Shown: one piece after another, positions 25,519 to 39,100 of the stretch
Position numbering within the stretch: the stretch's first letter is position 1
Layout of the letters: every line of letters begins with the position of its first letter
Source of the DNA: Phallusia mammillata
Lineage: Eukaryota > Chordata > Ascidiacea > Phlebobranchia > Ascidiidae
NCBI GenBank assembly: GCA_003260075.1
Contig: QLIY01000061.1
Span: 92,088 to 156,087 of the forward strand
Length of the DNA stretch: 64,000 nucleotides
Reading direction: 5' to 3'
The notes under the pieces: generated by a model
Told to the model about the DNA's origin: nothing
The model's input: the letters and a program-made list of their open reading frames with translations, nothing else
The model's database searches: none
Position numbers and translations under genes: made by a program

Positions 25519-26236
25519 GTCTTCACAAAAATCCTGCCCAATCGTTATTTGAAAACTTGTTCGTAGCTCTTCGTTGTTCGCAGCTCTATACTAGCAGCAT
25601 CAGACTGTGCTAAATTTGAAAGTGACGTAATAATTGGCATTGTTCTCAATTAAAGGCTGCATGTTTCCACTTGTCAGTTGTTAGCAACGTGAAATCTTGT
25701 TGACAAAAACCAATTAAGTATTTTATCACGAGTCTTAACAAGAGTGAGCAATTAAGTAACGGGTTTTAAACCTTAAACTAAAGAGGTACTGAAATCCCCT
25801 TTTTCGGAGATTGAAATAGTGTTTTATTTCAATTTGCAAAATCGATCGCACATTACATGGCCGACATAACAGTTCGTGTTTTGGGGAAAAATTCTCACCA
25901 TGTATGCCATCTACAATTTGTTTAGTGTAAACATTAAGACAAAACATGTTTTTAGGAAAATCTTTTATCAATTTTATGCTATAGTGTTTACCACATTTTA
26001 GAGAGAAAAAATTCCTAGCTATTTTAATGCTGGATTAGATAGGTAATCAGAGATTTATTTACAATTGCATGCTTGATTACACAAAACAATCATGGCGTGT
26101 TTTACAAACTGCGCGATGCTCTCGAAGGAAGAACCTTACCTAAGCTGAACGTCGCATCGATTGACCGGTTATAAGCAAGGCACGCGCCACATTTACTCTG
26201 TATAGAGTCGTTTATCGCCGCAGTTCACAAGCAGTC
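25519..26236. promoter_or_regulatory. Divergent intergenic region between CatSper4 and TRPC
   Basis: The 718 bases between the CatSper4 start codon (minus) and the first TRPC start codon (plus) must hold both upstream regions if TRPC uses its 26237 exon. No TATA box or other element can be assigned with confidence. No other gene fits here. Confidence 0.55.
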
Positions 26237-27085
26237 ATGGCTGCCGCTTGGAGTAACCGTTCTCTTGCCTACAACAACAGACAAAAGTTTCGGAAATCGA
26301 CAGTATCAGGTATTAACTGATGTGAATAGTTAATCCCTACGGACTTATAGTAGTTGCCTTTATGTTTTGGGGGTTTAATTCTCTGATAAAAAGATTGACG
26401 AATAATGACTGCACGCCAAAATTGAGTTTTTAAGAAGGATATTTATCACAAAATTGGTCAGTATTGTTAGTGCTTTGTTTTTTAATTTTGCATTGTTTAC
26501 TATTAATTAGTTTTTTAATAATGAGTTACGTATAGGTATGTAGGCTATTTTACGTTGATTGTCGCTAAGTATTTTTAGTAACATGGGAAATTATATTGGA
26601 GAAAAAATTAAACTTAAACGTTTGCGTGTTATGTTCATGGTTGCAACTTTACTCTACGACTGCGACAAGTTAAGCCTCAACACAAAAATGCTATCTCTAA
26701 CTGATTCCAACTGGGAATTGAAATCTATTTGTTTGTCGCAATCTAGATATTGGCTACATTTGTTAATGTAACCGAGCCAAATTGGGTTCTTGAATACCTA
26801 TATGTCTTTGCTCAGTTTAGTCGGTCAGGGAAGGGTTTAGGTTGATGTGCAAGTATGATGTATTTAATTGAGGTTTGTGTGGTTACTAAACAGGCAAATA
26901 TGCACACTTTGTAAAGTTTGACCAAAATTTACAAGATAAGCCAGTATTTCTTCGTAAAACAAGACGTTTTGGCTACTTATTTTACATTTAAAAATGACAA
27001 AACCGTTTTCGAAACCGCATGTTTGTGGCAAATACAGTGGCTACAGTCGGTTTCTTATTACAGTTAAATAAGTGAATCTGTATGT

Positions 27086-27152
<67 letters not shown>

Positions 27153-30100
27153 TAAGTAGCAGGTGCCAACAAATAACACAATTAATAAGAAAGAAAGAAA
27201 AAACGAGAGGCCAAGCGCGGCCTTCGCAATATTACGATAATTTTGACATCTGAGTTGCATTGTTTTAGCTGGTCGGTTGTCAGTGGCTATTTCACGCAGC
27301 GGTCGAGCAGGGCATTTGGTCAATGGTAGAACTGTCATTCCGTCTGCCATTCTCATATCACACCTTTGTTGCAATTGTTTTATCTCATGAATAAGGCATG
27401 AAGCTCGTGCCGTGAAAACGATTGGCCACCCACCAATGAAAATTAACTGGAAGGGTCGGAGAAACGAGTTCTTCGCATATTGAGTTGTCTGTGAATGAAC
27501 GCTGCTAGCAACTTAGTATTTCTGTGAATGTCGACAAAATGAACAGCAATGCCTCGCGTAAGTGATTTAGTAGCGAGTTTTTATATTTATTTTATCGATT
27601 GTAGGCAGAATTTGTTTGTGTGTGGGGGAAGTGGTTTACATGTTTTGGGCGTTTTTTTGTATTTGCTCGTACGCTTTTTTTTTTACTAAAAAATTACTAT
27701 TTAAAAAAAAACGTTCGTGGTAAAACATATTTAAGATAGACACACTGATGTCCGGTTATCTTCGTAAATGACTTAAAGATTATTTTCATACGTGGGTTAA
27801 AGACCGCCTACCCTTAGGTAAACTTTTTCAAATTTGTTTGGACGAAGTGATTATTACATTGCTTTGAATAAAATTGATTAGCGCAAGATTGAGAAAACGT
27901 AGAGAAGACACAGAAACCAGATTTCCCTTGTCGGATGAAGTTTAAATTCGTAGTTGATTTTTTTCCTAATGAAGCGCTGTGTTTGTAAACCTGAAATCCT
28001 TTTTTTGCATTTATTGGCGAAAACCCATGCATACAGCAAGTCTTTAAAATAGTTTGAAGGTCACTGCTTTAGATTAAGGGGGGGGGGGGGACCTTTTTTC
28101 GCATTTATTGGCGAAAATCCATGCAGACAGCAAGTCTTTAAAATAGTTTGAAGGTCACTGCTTTAGATTAAGGGCAAGGTCATGGATAACTAGTTTACGC
28201 CGATTTGACTTACCTTTACAATGATGAAAACCTTGACCACGTCACCCAAACTGCATGCAGTTATATAAGATATCTTTAGCCTCGATTAACTATCTCAATA
28301 ATTTTCAAGGGGGGGGGGTTTTTTGCGTTAAAAATCTACTTAGATAAGTAGCAGGTGCCAACAAATAACACAATTAATCAGAAAGAAAGAAAAAACGATA
28401 GGCCAAGCGCGGCGTTCGCAATATTACGATAATTTTGACATCCGAGTTGCATTGTTTTAGCTGGTCAGTTGTCAGTGGCTATTTCATGCAGCGGTCGAAC
28501 AGGGCATTTGGTCAATGGTGGAACTGTCATTCCGTCTGCCATTCTCATATCACACCTTTGTTGCAATTGGGGGGGGGGTTTGGTTTGGTATTGTGCTGCT
28601 AGCTTTAAGGAACCACTGTACTATAACTGCTAAACTAAGCTATAATACTCTTCTAATAAACTACTATACTAAATCACATCTAAATTCCTCATCTGTTGTT
28701 GCTCCACAGGTCGAAGATCCGGCGGGCGTGGAAATCGCGGTTCATCAATTTTTGGGTCAACTTTTAAACCAACCAATGAGGAGCTCAATTACTTGGAGGC
28801 AGCGGAATATGGGGACATCCCTACTGTACGTAAGATGGTGGAAGAATCGAAAACTTTGAATGTGAACTGTGTGGATTACATGGGACAGAACGCGCTGCAG
28901 CTTGCGTGCGGAAATGAACATTTGGAGGTTTGTGCTTTTTGAATCAGCAAGTCCTTGTCGAATAATTCCTTTCTTGACAATTCAAAACAATTTCAATCCT
29001 CCCCAATAGACTACATAGTAGATGCTTAACCTTACAAGGATAATTTTAAATTGGGTCGTTTATCAACTTTATAAGTCATATTCCCAGAGATGAAGTGTCT
29101 ATTTACAAGCCACATTTACAAATTAAAGTAAATTCCCTTGAAAGGAATTTCCCCCGGTAGGGAACCACTGGTTCAGGGTAACCTATGTGCTGTTTTCTTG
29201 ACAAAACAAAACTCAGGCGCTGTAGTGAATCGTTGATTCTGGCAACAACCTTTTTACTTTCCTATTACGTAAGGCGGCTATAGAGTGGGATGTAACACTC
29301 AAAAACTGTTTACCTTTGAAACTGATATACAGGTCCATCTAATTTTTGTTCTTAGACGTTAAAGACAGTGCTGGATTAACCATTAGGCAAAGTAGGCTAG
29401 TGCCTACAGGCCAGTCAAAAATCCAGGCCACTTTAAAATCAGTAGAAGCTAGAATGATTTGGCAACACTGATAATTCTATTTTTTTAGTTGACAACCCTG
29501 GGGGGGGGGGGCCTTACAAGGATAATTTAGAATTGGGTCGTTTATCAACTTTATAAGTCATATTCCCTGAGATGAAGTGTCTATTTACAAATTAAAGTAA
29601 ATTCCCTTGAAAGGAATTCCCCCGGTAGGGAACCACTGGTTCAGGGTAACCTATGTGCTGTTTACTTGACAAAACAAAACTCGGGCGCTGTAGTGAATCG
29701 TTGATTGTGGCAACAACATTTTTACTTTTCTATTAAGTTAGGCGGCTATAGAGTGGCATGTAACACTCAAAAACTGTTTACCTTTGAAACTGCTATACAG
29801 GTCCACCTAATTTTTGTTCTTAGACGTTAAAGACAGTGCTGGATTAACCATTAGGGGGGGGGGGAAGATGTCCCTTAAAATCGCGTCTTACCTACTAAAC
29901 TCACATTTTCGTTGCAATAAAAATCGATAAATTGTATGAAGATGTGTATAGTTTACAGTGCTAAGCTTATGTAAGACTTCATGGCCGTACAGAAAACGGC
30001 ACCAATTTTGCATGCTTTTTAAGAGAAATTAAAACTTTATAATGTAGTGCTTTAAAAACTGCATGTTAGTTAAAACAACACGCATGTTGGTTAAACAACA

Positions 30101-33100
30101 AGTAATTAGCCTTTCTAACGCTTCACTAGCCTTTCTAACGAACATCAAAATCGATAACGAGGTCGCTTAAACTCTTTTTGTTGCGTCAAATAAATTGTAA
30201 ACCACTTTGAAGAGATTTTCTTAGTTTAAAGTTTTTGGTTGGCAACAGTTTAAATGTGCTCATTATTATTTTATGACCAGTCCTAACTGAATTTGTGGGC
30301 TGTTGCGCCTTCAGGTTTTGTGTTACCACCTGTTACTTTTCCCTCTATTAAATTTGGTAAGCGCCTAATTGATTTTTTGGAGCTAAAAGGTTTTTAAGCT
30401 GTCTTGTCTTGCCTTTCTGTTCAGCTATGGTCCAAAAGTTTTTGCTTTTTTCTTAATTTTATCGCTTTAATTTTCTTGCTACATACAAAAAAACATCCGA
30501 AGGGTTATAAAACGATACAAAAAGAACACTTTATATCTTCGGTCTTGATAGTATAAAGAGTTTTCTAATCTGTGCCATTGTATAAAAAAATATTTTACAG
30601 TGCATAAACTGTGGCTTCACCCTAATTATGTGTACACGTAATAAGCTAACTGGCCACATAAGACTTGTTTTTGTATGCTGTTGTCAATGATACAAAAAAA
30701 CACTTTAAATCTTCGCTCTTAAAATTTTTAAATAGTGCAAAAGTATAAAGGCTTTCCAAGGTCGTATCATTCTGTAAAAAAAGTAAAAAGTTTGGTTGGT
30801 GTGTGTACATGTGTATATTTTTTCTAAGTTTGTCGTGTTGGTGAACATGCCTATGGGGTGTTATTCTATGCAGGATGCATATAGACGTCCTAATTGCTCA
30901 ACGGATATAGTATCTGATCAGTTAATATTGACTTGACGTTCCTACTGCAGTCACAGTGGCGGCGGCTTTATCTTTGATATTAAGCTCATAACGTGGTCAT
31001 CCTATACAAAGGGGGGGGGGTATATAGACGTCCTAATTGCTCAACGGATATAGTATCTGATAATATTGACTTGACGTTCCTACTGCAGTCACAGTGGCGG
31101 CGGATTTATCTTTGATATTAAGCTCATAACGTGGTCATGGGGGGGGGGATACAAATCATACAAGCTTCGCGGTTTACCAATCTATCTTGCACCAACTGGC
31201 AACGCGAAATAACAAGACGAGGTTATGTCGTTTCTCCCTATATGTGGCTGTATACACTGATGGTATTGAGTTCAAATTTCGATTTGAACTCGTATTATTT
31301 CCCTGAAGACCGCGTGGCAAAGTCATCGAGGGGGGGGGGGGCATGCAAGCTTCGCGGTTTACCAATCTATCTTGCACCAACTGGCAATAAACGCGAAATA
31401 ACAAGACGAGGTTATGCCGTTTCTCCCTATATGTGGCTGTACACAGTGATGGTATTGGGTTCAAATTGCGACTTGAACTCGTATTATTTCCCTGAAGACC
31501 GCGTGGCAAAGTCATCGAGGCCTGAAATTGACTCGATTCCTTTTCTTCACGAATAAATTTAGGCTATGGATTAGGATGGGGTTGTTCCGAAGGTTGCTCT
31601 GTACTGCAAAATGCATTAGTGTTTTCTGTTACCGGACCTTTCGATTTCAATTATTTATCGCTTGATTCCGGTTACCACCTTGAATTTCGCATTTAAATTA
31701 CGTATTATCCCAAAAGGCCATTTCGACATCGCATATACATTTTGTTATATAGATTCTACACCCCATTTCTTTCTGTACATATAGTAAGTTAACTGGCCAC
31801 ATATGACTTGTTTTTGTATGCTGTTGTCAAACCATTACGTAGGTTTTTCAGGAATGGGCCACATTTGGGCCGCAATTTATCTAACTATTCACGAATTGGT
31901 GGATTCGGGCCTGAAAATTGGGCCTTCGCATAGCTCGGTGCCGAAAAGAATACTGGACCGTGTTTTGTTTCGACCTTTAAAGTTTTACAAAATGGGTAAT
32001 GCATACATGTCAAACATACGAATTTCAAGCATTTCATAGACACAATTCTTGGATATATTGTAAATTATAACCGGTTATTTGTAGATGCTACACTCTTTGA
32101 AATCAATTAAATTCATTTAATTACGAATTTATTTCCTATACAGCAGACGATCAAGGTCTCTTCATATTTAATTTCGATCTTCTTTCTGTAATGCCGGTCG
32201 ATGTTTCAATTAGGTCGTTGAGATCCTCATCAAACAACCGACCATGTCAAGAATAGGAGATGCCCTTCTTCTTGCAATTAGTCGAGGGTACCTTCGAATT
32301 GTAGAAATCATTCTCAATCATCCTTCCTTTGCTGTTCACGATCGTTTAACGCGAAGTCCATGCGAACAACGAATGTTCAATGTTTCGGAGGTAAATGAAA
32401 ATTCTTAAGCTCTCTACTAATGTGATGTAAAAAAGTCGTTACTGTGCACAGGAGAAAGTGTATTAATTACATATCGATTTTTTTTCAACGAAACAAAGCA
32501 AGCACTTTTTTCTTATTAGGTAGAATTAAGGGCATATTATAGTTAGGGCAGTACTGTATGGAATATGTGCAACTATAAAACAACACTTTGCCAATTAAAA
32601 TTTCTTGATATTTTGCTTGATTGACATGGAACTTCGGAATAACTTGTTTTTTCTGTCCACATATCGTTTACAACTCATATCTAAATATTTAAGCACCCAA
32701 AATATACAAGCAAAAGCATTAGTGTCCAAGGATTTTCGCTTCTTCGCAGGTGTTTCTTTTGATTACCAAGTTAATAATTTGTTTAGTTTCCGTTTGAAGT
32801 CTCCATTTTTTATTTACAATCCAAGTGATTTTCAGTTAGGTATTGTGCATCCGAATTTTTTTCTGTTTTATATCTGTAGTTTAGATTCTATATTTAGATT
32901 CTTAGGGCAACTAATCACTGGAAAAAAACAGAAAGGGTCAATAGATTTACTGATAATGCGGGGGGGGGGCTTTAAAGTCTCCATTTTTAAATTACAATCC
33001 AAGTGTTTTTCAGTTAGGTATTGTGCATCCGAGTTTTGTCTATTTTATATCTGTAGTTTAGATTCTATAAGTTTAGATTTTTAGGGCAACTAATCACTGT

Positions 33101-36100
33101 GAAAAAAATATAAAGGGACAATAGATTTACTGATAATGCAAAGCGTTTCACCAAACCTGTAATACACCAACATGAGCAAAAATGGAAAGTGTAGACCCAT
33201 GTTATTTTGCGTTTAAGGGAACATTAGTTACGCGCCATATTAAACACGTCTGGAAGGTGGAAGCCTTTGATTTCTTCCCTGATTAATGTGGTCTCACATT
33301 CATGACTATGTTGCCTGTTTCGGGGGGGGGGGTAGTTACGCGCCATATTAAACACGTCTGGAAGGTGGAAGACCCTTACTTGCTGTTTCCATCCCTTGGA
33401 TTCCTTCCCTGATTAATGTGGTCTCACATTCATGACTATGTTGCCTGTTTCAAAAACACGAAGTCCACACAACTATACACTTACTGGTCAATGTAACTTT
33501 ATTACATTCAATTACACAGGACCCAGATACAGACTTTTACGCTTACGACGACGATGGAACTCGCTTTTCTCCAGACATTACCCCAATCATCCTCGCAGCT
33601 CAGTGTCAGGAATTCGATATCGTACACGACCTATTGCGCAGAGGCGCGCGCATCGAACACCCCCACCACTATCGGTGTCAGTGTCGCGAATGCACTTACA
33701 GGTCTGTATGGCATCAACCTAAAATTAAATTAAATGTGATTTTTTTGGACAACAATCAAACAATCCAAAAAGTGGGCAACGAGCCGAAACACCGTATTAC
33801 AATGAAGGACAACTAACTGAAATGCATAATTCAACAATTTTTTTAAAGTTCCAAAAATTTTGGTCATTTTGGTAAGAGGTAAATTGAAATATAAAATCCA
33901 ACGTTTTCTTATGAGACAGTTAGGGGGGGGGGAAAATGCATAATTCAACAATTTTTTTCCAAAAAGTTTGGTCATTTTGGTTAGAGGTAAATTGAAATAT
34001 AAAATCCAACGTTTTCTTATGAGACAGTTAAGGATTTTTTTATCCATTTTTGTTAGGTTTATTGAGTTCAATAAGGTTTATAGATTAAAAAATGGGGTAT
34101 AGGTTAACGTTTTATTGTTATCGAACGATTTTAAATTCATGTCTTTTGAGCTTGCATGTATGGACTGTATTCGGAACAATAAATATTTTAACACTCAAGT
34201 TAACACACACTCAAATACTAAAAAGTAAATTTAAGTACTAAAGGTATACTTGAACATGTTTTTTATGAGATATGCTTGCCTTATTCTTTTAGGCAGAGTC
34301 ATGATTCGCTGAACCACTGCTTATCACGATTGAACGCATACAAAGGACTCGCCAGTCCCGCCTACCTTGCTCTTGCCTTTCCCGACCCAGTTCTCCATGC
34401 ACTAAAACTCAGTCACACTCTTTCTAACCTGGCTAACGTTGAAAAGGAATTTAAGGTAATCCGTTAATGCCTGTGTCAGAATTATATGCTGGTCCAAAAT
34501 TGGGACCCGAACCCGATTTTTGTAAAGTCCGAATTATATCCGAAAGGTAGTGGAATTGCAGCACATACGATGTGGTGTGTAAAGTCAGGCCTGTCCGAAA
34601 ACCTCTGTCCGACTTACAATTCTAGTACGCGTACACAAAGTGCTTTGACATACTTCTCAAGGCCAAATGCTAAATAAGTTAAGATGGTAAACATGATAAA
34701 AACCCTAATACCCACCTTGCTTCCAATAACGACTTCTGTTTTAATCACCGTACTAAAAGCAAGAGTTATTTGCTTTGGAAACCGAAAATACGAACTTTGC
34801 TGCTAAATTGTTCTTTTCGTTAGTATTTTTTCTACATTTTCTTGTACTTGCATTTAGTTTCAATGACGCGTAAAAACGTTTCATGGCTATGGAATATACA
34901 GTTTTATGGGTAATTTTTCAATGCATGTAAATTGCAGCGAGTCAAGTTAGCTAAAAACATATGATTTTTAAAATAGCCACAAAGTACATTTAAAGCTATT
35001 TCTTGTCTCATCAGAACGATTACATAAAACTTGCCACCCAATGCGACGACTTCGTAGAGAAACTTCTCGATTTATGTCGAGACACGCATGAGGTGGATGC
35101 AATACTCAACGGAAACTGCTCGTCGGTTGTAGCCGAAAATCAAAGATTGGCAAACCGTCGTCACCAGCCGGACAGGCGGGATAGAAACGCATTCAGGTGT
35201 CGTATTAATCCCTTTATTTGAAAAAATATAGATATGTTGATATGTTTAAACCTTAAATACTCAGCAGGCGCTTTGTAATGTCACAAAAGTAATAGTTGCA
35301 GTAGAAATTGTTTTGGCCTCAACGAAATTAATTTGAAAAAAAACATACCCAAACCACCATAACAACGTAAAACAGGGCTTAAACACATGCAAGTTATCCT
35401 TCGGTAAACACAGAATATTGCATTATATAGCTAATTTGTATTAAAATTGTCGATCCCGCCTACTTCAATAGTCGATCTTGAGTCAAAAAAGGTTGGTGAC
35501 CCCTGGTTTAAAGCAATATCCAAATTTACAGTGAAGCATGAAAGCCGGTTTGCATCTTTTAAACCAGGGGTGGGCAACCTGCGGCCCACGGGCCGCATGC
35601 GGCCCTTCATTAAAGCTTGTGCGGCCCGCAGAGACGCTTGAATTTCAAAAGTACTGGCAAACGGGTCCAATTATTACATATTTTTGAGCTGATTAATGCG
35701 TCTGATGTTAGTTTTCTGCGATCTGGCAAAATGTGGCTAGAATCAAATACGAATTATACTTGGAGTTAAGCATATTTGTTAAGAAACAAAGCAAAATCAC
35801 TTTGTGTGATGCACATGTGCGGCCCTCGATCCAATTTTGACATTTATAATTGGCCCTATACAGTAACAAAGGTTGCCCACCCCTGTTTTAAACGCTTTGA
35901 TTAGGTCAAGGGTCACAGGGCCAACCAAACATTGCATGGGTTAAATTCAACAAATAAGCGTATAATTGAAGTCTTATTGACCGTGTGCCAACCAATTCCA
36001 TCTACTGGATGGCTAATGAAGTTCATTACATTTCTTCGCACGAATCATTCGTTAATTTTAATGACCGGTCAGCAAAATATAACCTGCTGCACTAGGTCCA

Positions 36101-39100
36101 CATATCGCAAAATAATTCTTGACATCTGTACTAATAAGCTGGTGTTATTTTAAGCCATGCGCCTTACTGTTTTTAGAGGAAAAATCCCGGAACAGCCAAT
36201 TATAGTATTCCAGGATATAGTATTTCGTGTAACGTTTTAGGTATGAAACCCGAAATACAAAACAAATCTACCGGGATGAATTAATTGCTTGTTGGAAAAA
36301 AATGTAAAGAAAAAGTTATCGTTTTACGTTTATGAGACAAAAACGAATTTGAGCAATGTTCATGTCATATCTGCTTCCAAATATTTGTATCTTTATCGAT
36401 TCTTTTGTCATCTTAAATAATAATTATATAATCAATACTTAAATATTTTGTCACAGTTTTCGGGATTGCACTGGAGACACGGAATCAAATCCAAAACTTC
36501 GCCAGCTCAAGTTGGCAATAAAATATCGCGTGAAAAAGGTAAAGAATCCTTTCCTATAATTTTTATACAGCAGCAAACCACAACAAGTAAATGATAAGAA
36601 CTAGACAACTTTTGAAATAAATAAGAATCGGAGTTTCACAACTTTTTACGAAATTGAAGACTAAGAAGATATTTCAGTGTTTCCGAAAATATTTTTTCAT
36701 TTTTAGTTTGTGGCACATCCAAACTGCCAACAAAAGTTGATCGGAATTTGGAATCGGGATTTGAATTGGCTCCGTCAACTTTCGATTATCTACAAGGTTT
36801 TGCTTGCACTCGCCACAAGCCTTTTCATGCCTCTTCTATCCATCGTTTATCTCATTGCCCCCTGTAGTAAGGCAAGTTTTGGTCTGCATGCTTATGTACT
36901 GGGCTATGTTGAGTTAAGTTTAGTTTATTTCGCTTGGTGAAAGAAAATGTAGCCATATAATTGCACCAAAACAATCACCAAGCCGGAAATAGCTGCGCAA
37001 CGTTGAAACGTTATTGAGCGCTTTAAAGTGGAAGGTACACTTGGTGGATGGGAGCTAAACGCGCTGCAGCTACATCTATTACAAGGCGTTATGTGACTGG
37101 CGCTTACAAGAAAGTGAGGTTGGCGCATTGTGGCTAACATCACTTGTAACGTTGGTTGTCGAAAAGTGTTTAATTGAAGATCACTTCTGTCATGCTTACA
37201 CCCGCGTTATCTAGCTTTTTAAGATACTTCTTGATCACAACGTTTTAAAAATTGAGGTAACACTTTACTTCGGTGTGTGCAACTTGCGGCCCAAAAAATG
37301 AAGGTTGTGCAACCCGCGAATTAGTTAGCATTTACAATGTCGGGGGGGGGGCGCCCCCTGTAGTAAGGCAAGTTTTGGTCTGCTTACTTATATACTGGGT
37401 TATGTTGAGTTGAGTTTATTTCGCTTGGTGAACGAAAATATAGCGACACAATATCACTAAAACAATCACTGAACCAAGAAATAGCTGCGGAACGTTAAAA
37501 CGTTATGGAGCGCTTTAAAGTGGAAGGTATACACTTGGTGGATGGGAGCTAAACGCACTGCAGCTACATCTGTCATTACAAGGCGTTATGTGACTGGCGC
37601 TTACAAGAAAGTGAGGTTGGCGCATTGTGGATAACACAACTGGGGGTGGGACGTTGGTAAAACCAGTCGATTGGGGTTATTTTACTTGTAGTGTTGGTTG
37701 TCGAAAAGTGTTTAATTAAAGATCACTTCTGTCATTCTTACACCCGCGTTATCTTGCATTTCAAGATACTTCTTGATCAAAATACACGCTGCATTTGGCT
37801 TAACGTTTTAAAAATTGAGGTAACACTTTACTTCAGTGTGTGCAACTTGCGGCCCAAAAATGAAGGTTGTGCAACCCGCGAATTAGTTAGCATTTACAAT
37901 GTCTATTTTTGTGCAGTGGTTGATTTAAATTACTGAGCAGATCAATACGTCGGGTGCTATTTTCGGCAACCTGGCAATGCGACTAAAATTACTTGTAGAA
38001 CTCATTATATGCGTGATTGATACGCAATAAAATAAAAACAACTCGTGTTATATAAAGGTGTGGCTCGCAATCTATTATTATTTATAATAATTACAGCTCG
38101 GTACCACCTTACGTGGGTAAAAACACATATGTACGATTTTCATAGTTGACATGGTTGAATTTTAAAATGCATTAAACCTCGGTTAATCCGGATCTTCGCC
38201 CAAATTCGGACAAAACTTAAAGTGATTAAATGATTTTTAATGTGGTAATACTATTTGGTAAACTAATCGACATCGCCAAATCCGGTGGTCCAAACGGGTC
38301 CGGACTAACCGAGGTTTATTGTGCACTAAAATAATTTTAAGTGAAATAAACTGGGTTTGCTGCAGTTCTTTTAAAGCAAGAGATTAAATAAAATCATAAG
38401 AAACGACTCGCTCATATGCATATTTCGCAGGTGGGGAAACTACTTCAGTCACCCATATGCAAATTGGGGGGGGGGTTTTGCTGCAGTTCTTTTGAAGCAA
38501 GAGATTAAATAAAATCAAGAAACGACTCGCTCATACGCATATTTCGCAGGTGGGGAAACTACTTCAGTCACCCATATGCAAATTCGCAATGCAAGGGATA
38601 GCTTACGCACAGTTTGTGTTGCTTCTGATGGTGAACTGTCTAGACCGGTATGTAAACTGTATTTTAACATGTTCCCTGTTTAAAAGCAGACTTACATACC
38701 TGTTGTGCACAACATTATCCAATTTCTATAAACGGGTGTCGCTTCTCCAGCATTTTTTCGTAAACAGCCGACATTTCGAAGCCCTTAACGCAAAAAAATG
38801 TGTCTATGTATACCAGCATCCTGGTGAATTTGTATCGTATACGGGTCGGTGAAACGTCGGTTGTTGATAATAAAACTCCAGTAAGAGCAATACTCGTTTA
38901 TACATTATGTCTGGCAGCAACAACTTATTTATTATGCACTTTGAACGTAGAATGGAAGGAGGCCGCGACGCTGGGATGTTATCATACTTTGCCCACGAGC
39001 ACAGTCCAGTCGGTCGAGACACGACATTTAACTGGTGTGAAATGCTCATCCTGATTTACATATGCGGTATGTTGTCTTACTTTAAGGAGAAATCATTTTT

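Noticed and set aside
26988-27374. Minus-strand frame with a long polyproline tract
   Set aside because: The prolines are only the complement of the 65-G run; no splice signals or homology support a protein.
31131-31556. Open frames of >110 codons on both strands
   Set aside because: They are created by a duplicated block with a G run in TRPC intron 2; both strands are equally open and the protein shows no family.
37830-38090. Separate hAT element
   Set aside because: Words resemble the 35565 element, but no intact ends or target duplication can be defined, and the region overlaps a suspected join.
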